Shown here: positions 54,810 through 64,000 of the stretch, piece by piece
How positions within the stretch are numbered: position 1 is the stretch's first letter
How the letters are laid out: each line of letters opens with the position of its first letter
DNA from: Siderastrea siderea
Taxonomy: Eukaryota; Cnidaria; Anthozoa; Scleractinia; Rhizangiidae
NCBI GenBank assembly: GCA_964030785.1
Contig: OZ034975.1
Coordinates: 17,399,142 to 17,463,141, forward strand
Reading direction: 5' to 3'
DNA length: 64,000 nucleotides
Translations under genes and position numbers: made by a program
The notes under the pieces: model-generated
The model's database searches: none
What the model was told of the DNA's origin: nothing
What the model saw: only the letters and a program-made list of their open reading frames with translations

Positions 54810-57800
54810 GTGAATATAAGTAGCGATTATCATGAACAAATATTATTGGACTTAAAAGGGTCAACACTGAGGATTTCACCCACAGATTTAACGGCTAGAA
54901 CTTACCATTACATTACTTAATTAAGATTTAACTCCAGGAAGGAAACAACTGGGCTACAAGTTCTTTTCATTTTTATATACATTATACACGATGCAAATTT
55001 TGTCTATGAAAGTTGCAGGTCGAAACTGTGAAGACATGGTAATAAGTAACGTACTACTTAGACTGCTGGGGATAACAGAGTTTGAAAATAAGGGAGGATA
55101 GCGATGCGTCGAACAACAGTGTACAACAGTCGTGGTGCTTACCGCTGGCAACCGTGGAGTAAATATAATAATTATTATTCACAGCTGTCATTGTTCCGCT
55201 TCTATGTTCTGCTTTCTGATATTGCATGAATTAGGCTTGCATAATCACAATTCGAGATTGCGGGCGAGATTGATCAAAGTTAGACATCACGTATTTGTGG
55301 TAGCATTTTCGGTGTTACATAGTGCCAAGTCTCGGATTAAAAAAAAAAGGAAAAAGTGAAATAATAGATCTTAAAGGCCGTGAAATGCCACCTGTTTCCA
55401 TATATTTTTCATGTTGTGTTGTCACGCAACACAACAGCAAAAAGAACGGTAATGGTCCGGTTTAGAGTTCATTAATTACGACCGCTGAATAACAAAGACG
55501 CATGTTTGCAAGGTAAGCGTCGATCTGATGTTAAATATCCTGAAAAAGTGCTAAATTGCAAAATAAAAGGATACACAGAATTGTGAATTGTTCATCATCT
55601 CACTGGTATATGTACTTGAGAATATTTTAGTTCAGATTGAGACCAGCCTGTACAAATGTGTCTTTCGTCTTTTTCTCCAAAGGGTCGTGGTGAACTTAAA
55701 ATAGAGTATTGGAAAGTGCCATCCATTAGCTAATTTGTTTTGAGAAAAAAAAAAGGGAATTAAGTCTTAATAAGTTAACATTGACGAAGTTGCGGTCCTC
55801 AATGTAAAATAAAGGGCTAGTTTTGATTTTTTTTCTCTATGCATTAAAGGTGACAATGCTCCTTCCCTCGACTCAGCCTTTCAAACCCAGTGACAAGTTT
55901 TCAACCCTTGTCTATCAAGTTCCGTACGAGACTGGTTTTGAAGAAAAGTTTATAGTAAGCCTCATGGAAAAAGACAAAAACGATACCGAAGATGAAGCGT
56001 CAGGCTTCGACAAACTCAACAGTTACGCCGGAGTCCACGCAAACTTCTGCAGAAGTTTATTGGAGTGGGAAGGTATTTCTTATTTAGTTCTGTAGTAGTC
56101 AACCTTTGGAAAAAGATAACTCAGGTAGCTTTTAAATAAAAGGCACACATTAAGAAGGGCTGGCCCCATCTGCAAGCACGCCGTAACTTTCTTAAATCTG
56201 TCCCTGTTTATAAATGCATCAATGGAATAGCACCTTCTTAGCTGCTGAGTGAATTTAGGCACGCTCACCAAATCCACTCTCACTTCACCAGACAACGTGA
56301 TGAGTTGCGACTGCCTTTGGCTAAAACCACCAAATACCAGGGCAGTTTTAGGATCAGTGGTGCACGAGCCTATAATTCCTTGCCCTCTAATATTAGATCT
56401 GCAACGGACTTCAATACGTTCAAGTCCCTGGCAAAACGGCAGTTTAAGCGCCAGTGTGTCCAGTCTCTTTAATTATCGCGTGTCTCTATGTGTTTTATTG
56501 TGTGCTACTTTCTGTTTTGATTTTCCTTGTATCTGTTTATTTGTTTTTTTATAGGACTCTGTTTAAACTAGCTCTATTTTAATGCTAAACCAAATGTTCC
56601 TGTATAGAGCGATTTTCGTCGGACCATGAAACAGTTTCTAGTAGTTAGTGTATAATAGTATCTATTAAAGTGTATTAGTCTAGTCTAATCTTTAGATCAG
56701 ACTACAGTCTATCAATAGGTCTAATGACTAGGTCTATTCATGACAACAAACCCTTTTGTCTAAAAACTCACAAGTTTATTGTAATTCAGAACTGTTCAGG
56801 ATTACGTTAATAAAATAATCACTGGTCCAGCTTGCTTGAGTTCATTGCTTTCGACACTTTATTCTACAGAAGCACTCTCCAAGATCGTTGGTAAAAGTGT
56901 CTTACGTTTAAAGGGCTGATTTGTTCAAATGCGCTCACAATTGCCAACATGGTATTTTCTTTCAAGAAACCAGGGGTGAAACGAGCAATTGCTTTTGCTT
57001 GTCCAAAGACCATTTCGATGGGATTTAAATCATAACTATAGCTTGGCAGTTTAACAAGAGTAATGTTCTTTCTAGCTAAAATTCTGCATAATACGATTTC
57101 ATTATGTACACTTGCATTATCAGCCACCAAATAACTGTTCGCGGGAAAGAGTGGCAGCACTTGGTTCTCTATTACATCAGTTATTATATCTGCTGTGAAA
57201 TTTCCTTCAACTGGAATTGCCTGCAAGACTCCCTCGTTAAATCCACAAACACCTAGAGTGGAAAACTTTCCAGCTCGTGCTCTGCTTTTCTGACGAAGGA
57301 CCGGACATGCAAATCCTGAGTCTGTCCTTCCATATTCACGCTCATCAGTCTCGCAATTAAAGTGTGTCTCGTCGAAAAAATAAACTTTAGCTGGGTCAAC
57401 AGTCCTTCGCCATTGAAAAAAAAGTTGACGACAATGGAGATTGTAGGGTGTCATCCTTTCCTGAGCCACGTGAATGCATTTCTTTCGAGTGATGCGGAGC
57501 CTTCTGAACAGTTTCGCTATTGATGCTACAGATGGAACATCGCCGGGAGCCAGATGGAAATCGCTCGCAAGTATCTGTTGCAGCTCACGAAGGTAGAGAG
57601 TGGGGTACATTCTGACAAGAGCTTCAAGATATGCTGCCTTCCACCATGTCATTTGTCTTGGACGCACATTATTGCATACCGAAGGTATCAATGTTGCCCT
57701 TTGTTGAAATAATCGCACATATTGGTCTACACAATTGTAGGAAACCCGAAAAATTCTTGACGTGTTAGCTATGGACAACGTTTCCAAAAACGTCACAATG

Positions 57801-60276
57801 ATCTGAAGTCTTTTTTGTGTCGGGTAAGAACTTCCAAAACGGTGGCAACCGTGGTTCTGGTTTATACGCCACGACATTCTAAAAATTAAATGTCATGTTT
57901 TGAATCATATAAAAACAAATACTCGAATGTATTTGTGAATGTATAGAGCAAACAATGGAGGGAGCTAGAGGCAATTAAAAAAGACAATGAAACTTGTGTT
58001 GCACGTGCAACATATCGTAGATGCAAATAAAATTTATTGTGAAGATTACACGTTGGGGATTTTGAACAGTTTGTATTCAGTCGCACCGTGTGTACCACAC
58101 ATATTTGCTTTAGTATGTCGGGGAGGACATGTGGTAAATGCCGCTTACACGGCCAAGTCGAGCTGCTAAAAGGACATAAAAGAAATTGTCCTTATGCAAA
58201 CTGTTCCTGCCCTAAATGTGCAAGTCACGAGCACCTCCTCGCACTTCGAATGACAGATCGTCATTCGAATGAGGACAAGGGAAAACGCTGGCGCACTAAC
58301 CTGACGCAGTCCTGCACAGCAAAGAAAGCAAAAGACCACCAAGCTGTACGGTTTCCAGAAATGACCGCTCAACTGGATAGTGAACCTATGTTTACTCTGA
58401 AGGTGGCAAATTTTGAAGCAGCAAAGAAGGCAATGGAGAAAAGCAAGCCAAAGTCAGAGCAAAGGAAAGGTAAACATGTTTACAACGACTAACTATCCGA
58501 CTTAAAATTAAGGCGTTGAGTATTTCAAGGGGAATTTTGATCTTCTAGAGGACCTCGTCACTATTTTACTCCGGTACCGATACAAATTCAAGCTTTGTAA
58601 CGGAGGGGTACATTGGGGTTTGCGGGATTACGGTTCTGAGCGATTTTTCTTACGGTTTTACGGTATTTTCGATTCACAACGGCGAGATTGCGGTTTCATC
58701 CAGTACGACAGTACGCGTTATTTTAGCATTTTGAGCAGGTGTGTTCGGTAAAATGTCTAATTTTGTACGGTATTTCGGTGAGGGAACTTTCCTTACAATG
58801 TTAGTAAGAGAAGGAATTTTGCGCAAGTTTCAGTGCAGTTTTCGGTAACCTGCGATCAGGCGAATTATTTCGCGCTCTCATTTACTCTCTGTCTTTTCGT
58901 GGTCGCGCGAAAAATCCCGTAAGAGAATGTAAGGAGCGTGAAAATTTGGCCTGATCAGTATTTGAGAGGATATCTTGCGGTTTTACGGCACGGTTTTGGA
59001 GACCCCCAGTGTTCCCTCAGTAAAAGAAATGAGTAAACGGCATGTAAATAGGCTATAGCCCAGCCTATTTTTATTTGCATACTTGCCTGTGTTCAAAATA
59101 GTTTTAATATTGTCTGTGTAAGATTAGACCTATTTCCCCAGTATAAAATTGAAAAATATTGTAATTTAATTACAATTTCAGCTAAACAACAGGAGCAGCT
59201 TGAGAAACACCGGCACCTATACAACAGCATTAATTCGTATTCACAAGAAATCGTCGCCACAGTGAAAGACGTCAACCCGGTGACCGTGTTAAAAACGGCA
59301 ATTCAGTTGCACCAAAGACAGCCCAGACGAGAGAGACACCTCGGCGCGTCAAGCACTGCGACAGTCACTACTTTCTCCCCAACGGCTCAAGCACATCCGT
59401 CCCCTCCGCCAGTTGTTCCGACTCAGCAGCACTTTACTCAGAAGTTGGAAAACTTGAAAAAGGTCTTGCCATTCGCAAATGAGGTAAAATTAGCCTCCCT
59501 TCTTGCTCGAGCACAAGGGGATATGGATGCAGTCGTTCAAGAAATCTTGGACTCGTCTAACGATCCGGAAGTTGAGCACACTCACGATGCAGCAGGTGAA
59601 GCGGAGAATCTAAGAATCATCGACCTTACAGGCCCGGACGATGACGAGAAATGCTTCACCGAAACCACCACGGCAAAGTCCGCAGAAAGAATCAAGCAAC
59701 TGGCGAGCATGCCAGTTGAAACAGCAGCATTGAGAGATATTATCAAGACCGTCGAAGAAAACGATGCAGCAAAAGCTAATTTTAATTTATATTCTTTTCA
59801 TAAGCCAGAGAAAAGTGCGACAAATGTAAATGTTTTCAAAAGTATGGAAGAGAATAGATATTCGCAACAACTCTCGACCATGCAGCATGTAAACCCCCGT
59901 GAGTGCCCTTACTGCTTTAAAAGTATTTCCACTGACCAACAAGGCAGTTTTTGTAACTTCTGTGGAGGAATTTTCCCAAAAAATTACACGAGGTGGTAAA
60001 AATTAATGTCGCAACAAGTATCATATACATGTGCATTTCCGCTGTCGTAACATGACTCTAGAATCAGTAATAAAGGAAAAATAAACCACAAGTTCACTGT
60101 ATATTTGTGCTTGTCCATTTTGTGTTGTCTTTCTTGTGTTTTGATTTAGACTAATCTCCTTTTGGGAATAGAAGCTAATAGACCTCAGCCGTCCCTTGAC
60201 TAGCAGCAACTAATTTGGCGTAACAGTATATACTTGTACAGTAACTGTTTCACTGTCCGAGGAAAATCGCTCTAAA

Positions 60277-60309
<33 letters not shown>

Positions 60310-63260
60310 TGGTAGTGGTAGTGGTAGTGGTAGTGGTAGTGGTAGTGGTAGTGGTAGTGGTAGTGGTAGTGGTAGTAGTAGTGGTAGTGGTAGTGGTAGT
60401 GGTAGTGGTAGTGGTAGTGGTAGTAGTAGTCGTAGACTTAATTTAAGTGTCAAGGTGTTTAGCTTTTAACAAACTAACTAATAAACTAATAAATAAAAAA
60501 TAAATAAAACAATGTAAAGAGGTCCAGTATCAACTTTGTTAGATGGAGATAAGAAAGGTTGTATGCTCGTCTAGGAGTAAAGAGAGCTATTTTAAGTTCA
60601 GCAGTAAGTTTTCTTCACTAAAGCTGCAGAAGTTAGCTCCAAAAACTTTGTTGAAGAGAGAAAACGGCAGATAAATTGCTATAGCTGCATGAGTGAGTAA
60701 AATTTAAGTCGCTGGTCGCCGCCATGGTCGCTTACACATAATAACAACATCTTCTTGAGTATAACAGAAAGCCCTCTTGATTTGAACTTTTGAAAAGAAA
60801 ATTGCACGCGTATCAAAAGCTAGTTCTTAGATTAGGTTTAAGTTGTCCTTTGTAACAGGTACCAAGGACCTGAAGCCAAAAGTCATCGTCGGAGATTCGC
60901 ATTTCAGCTGCAGTGGAGTGGTAAACGACCTCTTCGACTCTAAGCTGGTGTTGATCTGTCCATCAGGCTTAACACACGCCATGTTGCCTGTTTTTAAGAA
61001 TCCCAAACCGTTGTCGTATGCCCCTCAGCCATTTTCAGGTCTGGACGATAGGATGGACTTCAAGGATAGACTGACGAACCTAGCTGGGTTTCTACTGGCG
61101 AATTTGATTGGTCGAGTATTTATGTTTCCCGCTATGGACAAAGTTAAAGAACAGTATGGTATCAAACCTGAAGTGAGCACAGGAGAAGCATTAGGAAAAG
61201 CGGAGCTCGTGCTAGTGCAGACTCACTTCGCTTTGGATTTCCCAAGACCACTCACCCCAGGTATGTTAATTTAGTGCAACGATACTCTGCTGGTACTTGC
61301 AATTGTCATCGTCACGGTGGTGTAAACACAACACATACACGGAAGTCCAGGAGTTAACGTCCAAACGTGCACCCCAAACGCGGAACAAGGAAAAGGAAAA
61401 ACGGTTGACTGCCCCCTATTGGGTTTCTGCTATGTTTCTGTTGCGTTCATTTCTGCGTCGTCTTCGATGCACGAGCTTCGAAACAAGAACAAGACTGTCG
61501 ACACATAACTTACTAGCCGTAATAAAAGGAACAATAAAATTAAGGATTAAGTAATAGATAGATAGATAGATAAAACTTTATTTTAACACGATAATAATAA
61601 AAGCTAAAAGCTTGTGGGGTCGTGTATTTAAATTTAAGATTAAAATTACAATTAAATATCTAAAATTTACAATTCTTATGTTTACAGTAAAATTAATTTT
61701 TTAATTAATTACTAACTAGAACTGTTACTATACTAGATGATTAAAATAAACTAACTAAAAGCTAATTATATATAAAATCACTATGTCTGTGGCGGGTTGT
61801 TGAAGCCGACAGGGCGTTAAAATTAAAATCTTTAAAATATCCTCTATTTACAACATGCTTTCTTAGCTCTAAAAAACTTGAAAAACTCTTCTGTTGATTG
61901 TGGTATTCAACAATGTTCCAAAGTACAGATCCCTTGTATCTGAGTGAATCCTTCATGAATCGCGAGTTGAATCTTGGTATCGAAGATAGTTGTTTTCCTC
62001 GGAGCGAATAGCCGTGACTGGAGTTGTCTAGTATCGATTTCATCAGAGGCTCGGGCAGGCTGTCGTTATTTGCCTTATAAAATAGCCTAAGGATGTCGAG
62101 CTTATAATACAGGGAAAAGGTAGACCACTGATCATATTTGAGCACTTCATTTGACGGCATGTCCTTGGGCAAGTTGAAAATGATTCTTGCCGCCCTACAA
62201 TGTAGTCTTTCTATAGAGTCTAGCATGTCAGAGTTACAACACGATCCCCATAAAACTAAACCATATTTTACAGAGGGTAGTATCACTTTAAAATAAAAGT
62301 CCTTTAGCACGGCCTTTGGGAGAAATCTGGATCGTTTCAGTAAGTTCAGCTTATTAGCAAAACTTTTCTTGGTCTCTAGTGCATGAGGTACCCAGCTTAG
62401 GTTACGGTCGACAGTCATATCCAGCAGGCGCGTTTTTGTAACGCATCTAAGAATTGAGGTCCCTAGTTGTATTGGTGCATGTGGCCCCATCGGGGTTGCT
62501 TTACTGAGTAACATCACTTCACTCTTTCCTGGATGAGGTGTTAAACGATTTGTTAGACACCACGTGTATACGTCCTTCAGGGTCTTGTTTAGCTGCGCAA
62601 TAGCGGTGTCTATCGAATCTCCTATGCAGTAAGCGGTTGTGTCATCTGCGTACATATACAAGGACCCCGAGCTGACTGAAGCAGGAAGGTCGTTTGTAAA
62701 TAGCGTGAATAAGGTCGGTCCCAGCACCGATCCCTGGGGAATGCCGAAGGAAACCTTCGGCATTCCGAAGAGCAGAAATAAAGAAAAGAAATAAGAGCAG
62801 AAAAAGAAATAAGAGCAGAAAGAAATAAGAGCAGAAAGCGCTATATAAGCAGAGGGCGGTCCAAACAATGAATGTTTGAACAATGAAGTATAATTGAAAG
62901 TTTCACCCATGCTGCAACCCGTCCATGTGCATTAGATAGTTATATTATTGCTCCCCCTCCCCCCAAAGCCCATTTGCCTCGTCCAATTGTTTCTATATTG
63001 GAGAGCACGTAGTCCGATTATGCATACTTAAATATTTTGTGTCTTTCTTGTACTAGCGATAAAGGTAACAGGTCCTCTGTTGCCAAAACCAGCTAAACCT
63101 CTCCCAGCCGACCTAGAAACGTTTATGGCGAGTGCGGGCGATGATGGTGTTATCCTTGTTGCCTTTGGTTCGATGGTGTCTTCATTGCCGACTCCAACAC
63201 TAAACAGGTTGACCAAGGTGCTCGGTGGAGTGAATCAGAAAGTCTTGTGGAAGATCAAAG
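54645..63260 (+). CDS. UDP-glycosyltransferase (UGT), exons 1-4, 3' part outside window
   Basis: A family 1 glycosyltransferase of the UGT type, which transfers a sugar from a UDP-sugar to small lipophilic acceptors in the ER. Exons are inferred at 54,645-54,809, 55,850-56,072, 60,859-61,260 and 63,057-63,260; all introns are GT-AG and phases agree (0, 1, 1, then 1 into the next exon). Exon 1 gives a signal peptide (IFAVASLVIILCL) and ENILLTPLFGGSHY. The splice to exon 2 creates RGHKVTMLLPS, the classic acceptor-domain motif. Exon 3 has KVIVGDSHFSC and exon 4 PKPAKPLPADLE and VILVAFGSM. The UDP-sugar signature lies beyond the window. Intron 2 houses another gene. ATGs upstream of 54,645 are in frame, but only this one places the signal peptide correctly. 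Confidence 0.92.
55850..56072 (+). CDS. UGT exon 2
   Basis: Acceptor TATGCATTAAAG, first codons VTMLLPSTQP; ends LLEWE plus one base before GTATTTC. It encodes the middle of the acceptor-binding half (FSTLVYQVPYETGFEEKF). Confidence 0.85.
56190..56475 (+). pseudogene. LINE C-terminal fragment in UGT intron 2
   Basis: The frame FLKSVPVYKCINGIAPS (then an in-frame stop), HSHFTRQRDELRLPLAKT, GSFRISGARAYNSLPSNIRS and FKSLAKRQFKRQC is the typical C-terminus of CR1/Jockey-group RT proteins. It is a short, dead remnant on the plus strand. Confidence 0.75.
56864..57877 (-). CDS. Tc1/mariner-IS630 superfamily transposase, intact ORF
   Basis: 337 codons without interruption. Residues 18-60 fit a helix-turn-helix (KRLQIIVTFLETLSIANTSR). 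The catalytic triad is visible: Asp in VYFFDETHFN, Asp in YLVADNASVHN and Glu in YDLNPIEMVFGQAK, with 34 residues between the second Asp and the Glu. The enzyme would bind transposon ends and cut and paste DNA. It lies antisense in UGT intron 2, 237 bp from the start of the DM-domain gene, and ends with AATAAA just past its stop. I see no clear terminal inverted repeats around it, so it may be a decaying but uninterrupted copy or a domesticated gene. Confidence 0.88.
   Translation of the reverse strand: MSWRINQNHGCHRFGSSYPTQKRLQIIVTFLETLSIANTSRIFRVSYNCVDQYVRLFQQRATLIPSVCNNVRPRQMTWWKAAYLEALVRMYPTLYLRELQQILASDFHLAPGDVPSVASIAKLFRRLRITRKKCIHVAQERMTPYNLHCRQLFFQWRRTVDPAKVYFFDETHFNCETDEREYGRTDSGFACPVLRQKSRARAGKFSTLGVCGFNEGVLQAIPVEGNFTADIITDVIENQVLPLFPANSYLVADNASVHNEIVLCRILARKNITLVKLPSYSYDLNPIEMVFGQAKAIARFTPGFLKENTMLAIVSAFEQISPLNVRHFYQRSWRVLL
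58115..59999 (+). CDS. DM-domain (doublesex/mab-3-type) protein, two exons, nested in UGT intron
   Basis: Exons 58,115-58,469 and 59,182-59,999 join in phase (1+2) to about 390 residues. Residues 4-48 form a DM zinc module: C6, C9, H12, H21, C25, C30, C32 and C35 match the intertwined zinc ligands of the family (GKCRLHGQVELLKGHKRNC). Such proteins bind DNA in the minor groove and regulate transcription, often in sexual or neural development. A Lys/Arg-rich tail follows. Around residues 203-245 a CUE/DMA-like three-helix segment is seen (VKLASLLARAQGDMDAVVQE). Near the C-terminus CPYC and CNFC form a likely zinc ribbon. Two AATAAA signals (60,069 and 60,080) follow the stop. The ATG at 58,115 leads directly into the DM domain; a GTG upstream is not a plausible start. 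Confidence 0.88.
58850..58965. mobile_element. Single-hairpin relative of the 6,205-7,564 element
   Basis: Begins TAACCTGCGATCAGGC, identical to the TIR at 6,205, and folds through ATCAGGC with GCCTGAT near 58,950 (arms also share GCGCTC/GAGCG and TTCTC/GAGAA elements). It resembles one end of the larger element standing alone. It lies in the intron of the DM-domain gene. Confidence 0.65.
60069..60085 (+). terminator. Polyadenylation signals of the DM-domain gene
   Basis: Two AATAAA hexamers, at 60,069-60,074 and 60,080-60,085, about 70-85 bases after the stop codon. Confidence 0.55.
60274..60432 (+). repeat. (TAG/TGG) trinucleotide-hexanucleotide microsatellite
   Basis: TAGTAG repeats pass into an array of TAGTGG for most of the tract and back to TAGTAG. 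It produces a Leu/Pro-only minus-strand frame that is not a gene. Confidence 0.95.
60859..61260 (+). CDS. UGT exon 3
   Basis: Acceptor CCTTTGTAACAG; the first two bases complete the Gly codon begun in exon 2. It encodes VIVGDSHFSCSGVV, PSGLTHAMLP and the segment up to DFPRPLTP, with donor GTATGTTAAT. Confidence 0.87.
61553..62766 (-). pseudogene. 5'-truncated LINE (CR1/Jockey-group) in UGT intron 3
   Basis: The minus-strand frame holds the C-terminal half of a reverse transcriptase: FGIPQGSVLGPTLFTLFTND, the catalytic YADDTTAY, NRLTPHPGKSEVMLLSK, KYGLVLWGSC and the C-terminal SLRYKGSVLWN. Motif A and the endonuclease are missing. After the stop, an untranslated tail ends in (TCTA)n (61,553-61,573 as TAGA on the plus strand), typical of LINEs that reuse short 3' repeats. 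It is truncated exactly at a 13-bp inverted repeat (62,738-62,766). From that point the open frame runs on into unrelated sequence, so the annotated LINE stops there. Confidence 0.85.
62738..62766. repeat. Perfect hairpin at the LINE truncation point
   Basis: GGAATGCCGAAGG and CCTTCGGCATTCC flank three A residues. One arm belongs to the RT coding sequence (FGIP); the other is the outermost LINE sequence. Confidence 0.8.
62767..62838. repeat. Short AGAAATAAGAGCAG tandem repeat
   Basis: Three close copies of AGAAATAAGAGCAG, preceded by a related AGAGCAGAAATAAAG, lie directly outside the LINE's truncated end. Confidence 0.7.
63057..63260 (+). CDS. UGT exon 4
   Basis: Acceptor CTTGTACTAG, completing the codon from exon 3; it reads IKVTGPLLPKPAKPLPADLE, then GDDGVILVAFGSM and QKVLWKIK, ending in phase 1 at donor GTACGTAC. 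This is the start of the UDP-sugar-binding half. Confidence 0.87.
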
Positions 63261-63334
63261 GTACGTACACCTTCTTTATTACGCCTAGGTGAATCGCAAA
63301 TGTAAGAGAATGAATATTTATAAAATGGAACCTG

Positions 63335-63500
63335 GATTTAACGAAGTGCCAAGGGACTGGGGAAATTGGTTCGTTGTATTGAGGGTTCGTTATATCGGGG
63401 TTCTTTTTCATACATTTTACTATTGCAGGGCTGAAAAAAGAAGCGTTCGTTACACCGAGGACTTCGTTATATAGAGTTTCGTTAAATCGAGGTTCCCCTA
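63335..63500. repeat. Tandem TTCGTTATATCGAGG-type repeat
   Basis: Several imperfect copies of TTCGTTATATCGGGG / TTCGTTAAATCGAGG lie between about 63,335 and 63,496, in UGT intron 4. Probably part of a dispersed repeat. Confidence 0.55.
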
Positions 63501-63937
63501 ATCATTGCTTTAACTGCCTTTTTATATAAGAATAGACCCTTAGGCTTTACAAAGTGGCCCAAAATACCTACTAGGCCATTTGTCGTCCTTCAGTTGGTTT
63601 TCATCATGTCACCTTGCATTTTCTTTTGATTGGCGGACCTTGACCTTGGCAGGCCATGATGACGACGGTAACGGGAATGCCATTACAAATTTAGCTTCTG
63701 GATAGTTCGGCCACATTGTCCAAATTGAACGAGATGAAATGTTCGCGAAGCATTTTTTTAAGACGTGAATTTATTCCCTTAAGCGACGTTTTCGTTGGCA
63801 AAACCGTTGTGGTTGCTCAAGCTAGTTCCCTGAACTGACCAGGAAGGTCAGCCAAATTCTTAAGATCCCAGCTGACCATTTCTCAGCTATCGCTTTAAAA
63901 TTTCAACTTTTCTTAGCTGACAACTAGAGTTTTGTTG

Positions 63938-64000
63938 GTACCGTATTTACTCGATTAAACGCCGCGGCGTTTATTAAATTTTTAGCGTTTCCGATGCGGC
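63938..64000 (+). repeat. Start of an inverted-repeat element cut by window edge
   Basis: ACCGTATTTACTCGATTAAA followed by CGCCGCGGCGTTTATT. The GCCGCGGC core is palindromic. The other end lies outside the window. Confidence 0.4.

Noticed and set aside
54810..54920. Read-through of UGT exon 1 to the stop at 54,918
   Set aside because: Splicing at 54,809 to 55,850 restores the RGHKVTMLLPS motif in phase; the read-through tail matches nothing in the family.
58088..58114. Upstream GTG start for the DM-domain gene
   Set aside because: GTG initiation is not expected in an animal nuclear gene; the in-frame ATG at 58,115 gives a normal N-terminus.
60250..60453. Leu/Pro-rich minus-strand frame
   Set aside because: Translation of the TAG/TGG microsatellite.

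Overview
The window is animal nuclear DNA: AT-rich, gene-poor, with GT-AG introns and dense with transposable elements. The mix of Penelope-like, DIRS-like and non-LTR retrotransposons, many short inverted-repeat elements, rhodopsin-class neuropeptide-type receptors, a UDP-glycosyltransferase and an atypical DM-domain gene suggests an anthozoan cnidarian such as a stony coral. That assignment is inference, since no single sequence here fixes the species.

Host genes lie at the two ends. Positions 1-774 hold the 3' part of an intronless class A GPCR. A complete paralogue on the same strand is at 50,327-51,457. From 54,645 past the right edge runs a UDP-glucuronosyl/glucosyltransferase gene, of which four exons with phase-compatible splice sites can be placed. 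Its second intron (about 4.8 kb) contains a complete two-exon DM-domain gene on the same strand (58,115-59,999), an intact Tc1/IS630-type transposase ORF on the other strand (56,864-57,877) and a LINE tail. Its third intron contains a 5'-truncated LINE (about 61,553-62,766, minus).

The middle (about 2.8-49 kb) is repeat DNA. In order: a tRNA-like SINE and simple repeats (2.8-3.8 kb); a TTA-flanked MITE and a decayed Penelope-like element (4.3-6.0 kb); a 1.36-kb element with 16-bp terminal inverted repeats and a 9-bp target duplication (6.2-7.6 kb); a dispersed 1.4/1.7-kb duplication (7.65-9.02 and 10.82-12.51 kb); an 81-bp tandem repeat (13.2-13.9 kb); a TCGA-rich minisatellite (13.98-15.33 kb); and two large related blocks (17.59-26.44 and 29.32-39.38 kb). 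Each block carries a broken DIRS-like retrotransposon, a common downstream flank, a gene-fragment-carrying MITE and a pentanucleotide satellite. The second block lacks the tyrosine-recombinase segment and carries an extra 1.76-kb foldback transposon with arms of roughly 640 bp.

Most apparent open reading frames in 6-49 kb are repeats or chance frames. The strongest host annotations are the two receptors, the UGT exons and the nested DM-domain gene. The most unusual structures are the palindrome array between the DIRS RNase H and recombinase regions, the mirror-image reading frames in the foldback arms, the exon-like fragment inside a MITE, and the nested gene arrangement in the UGT intron.
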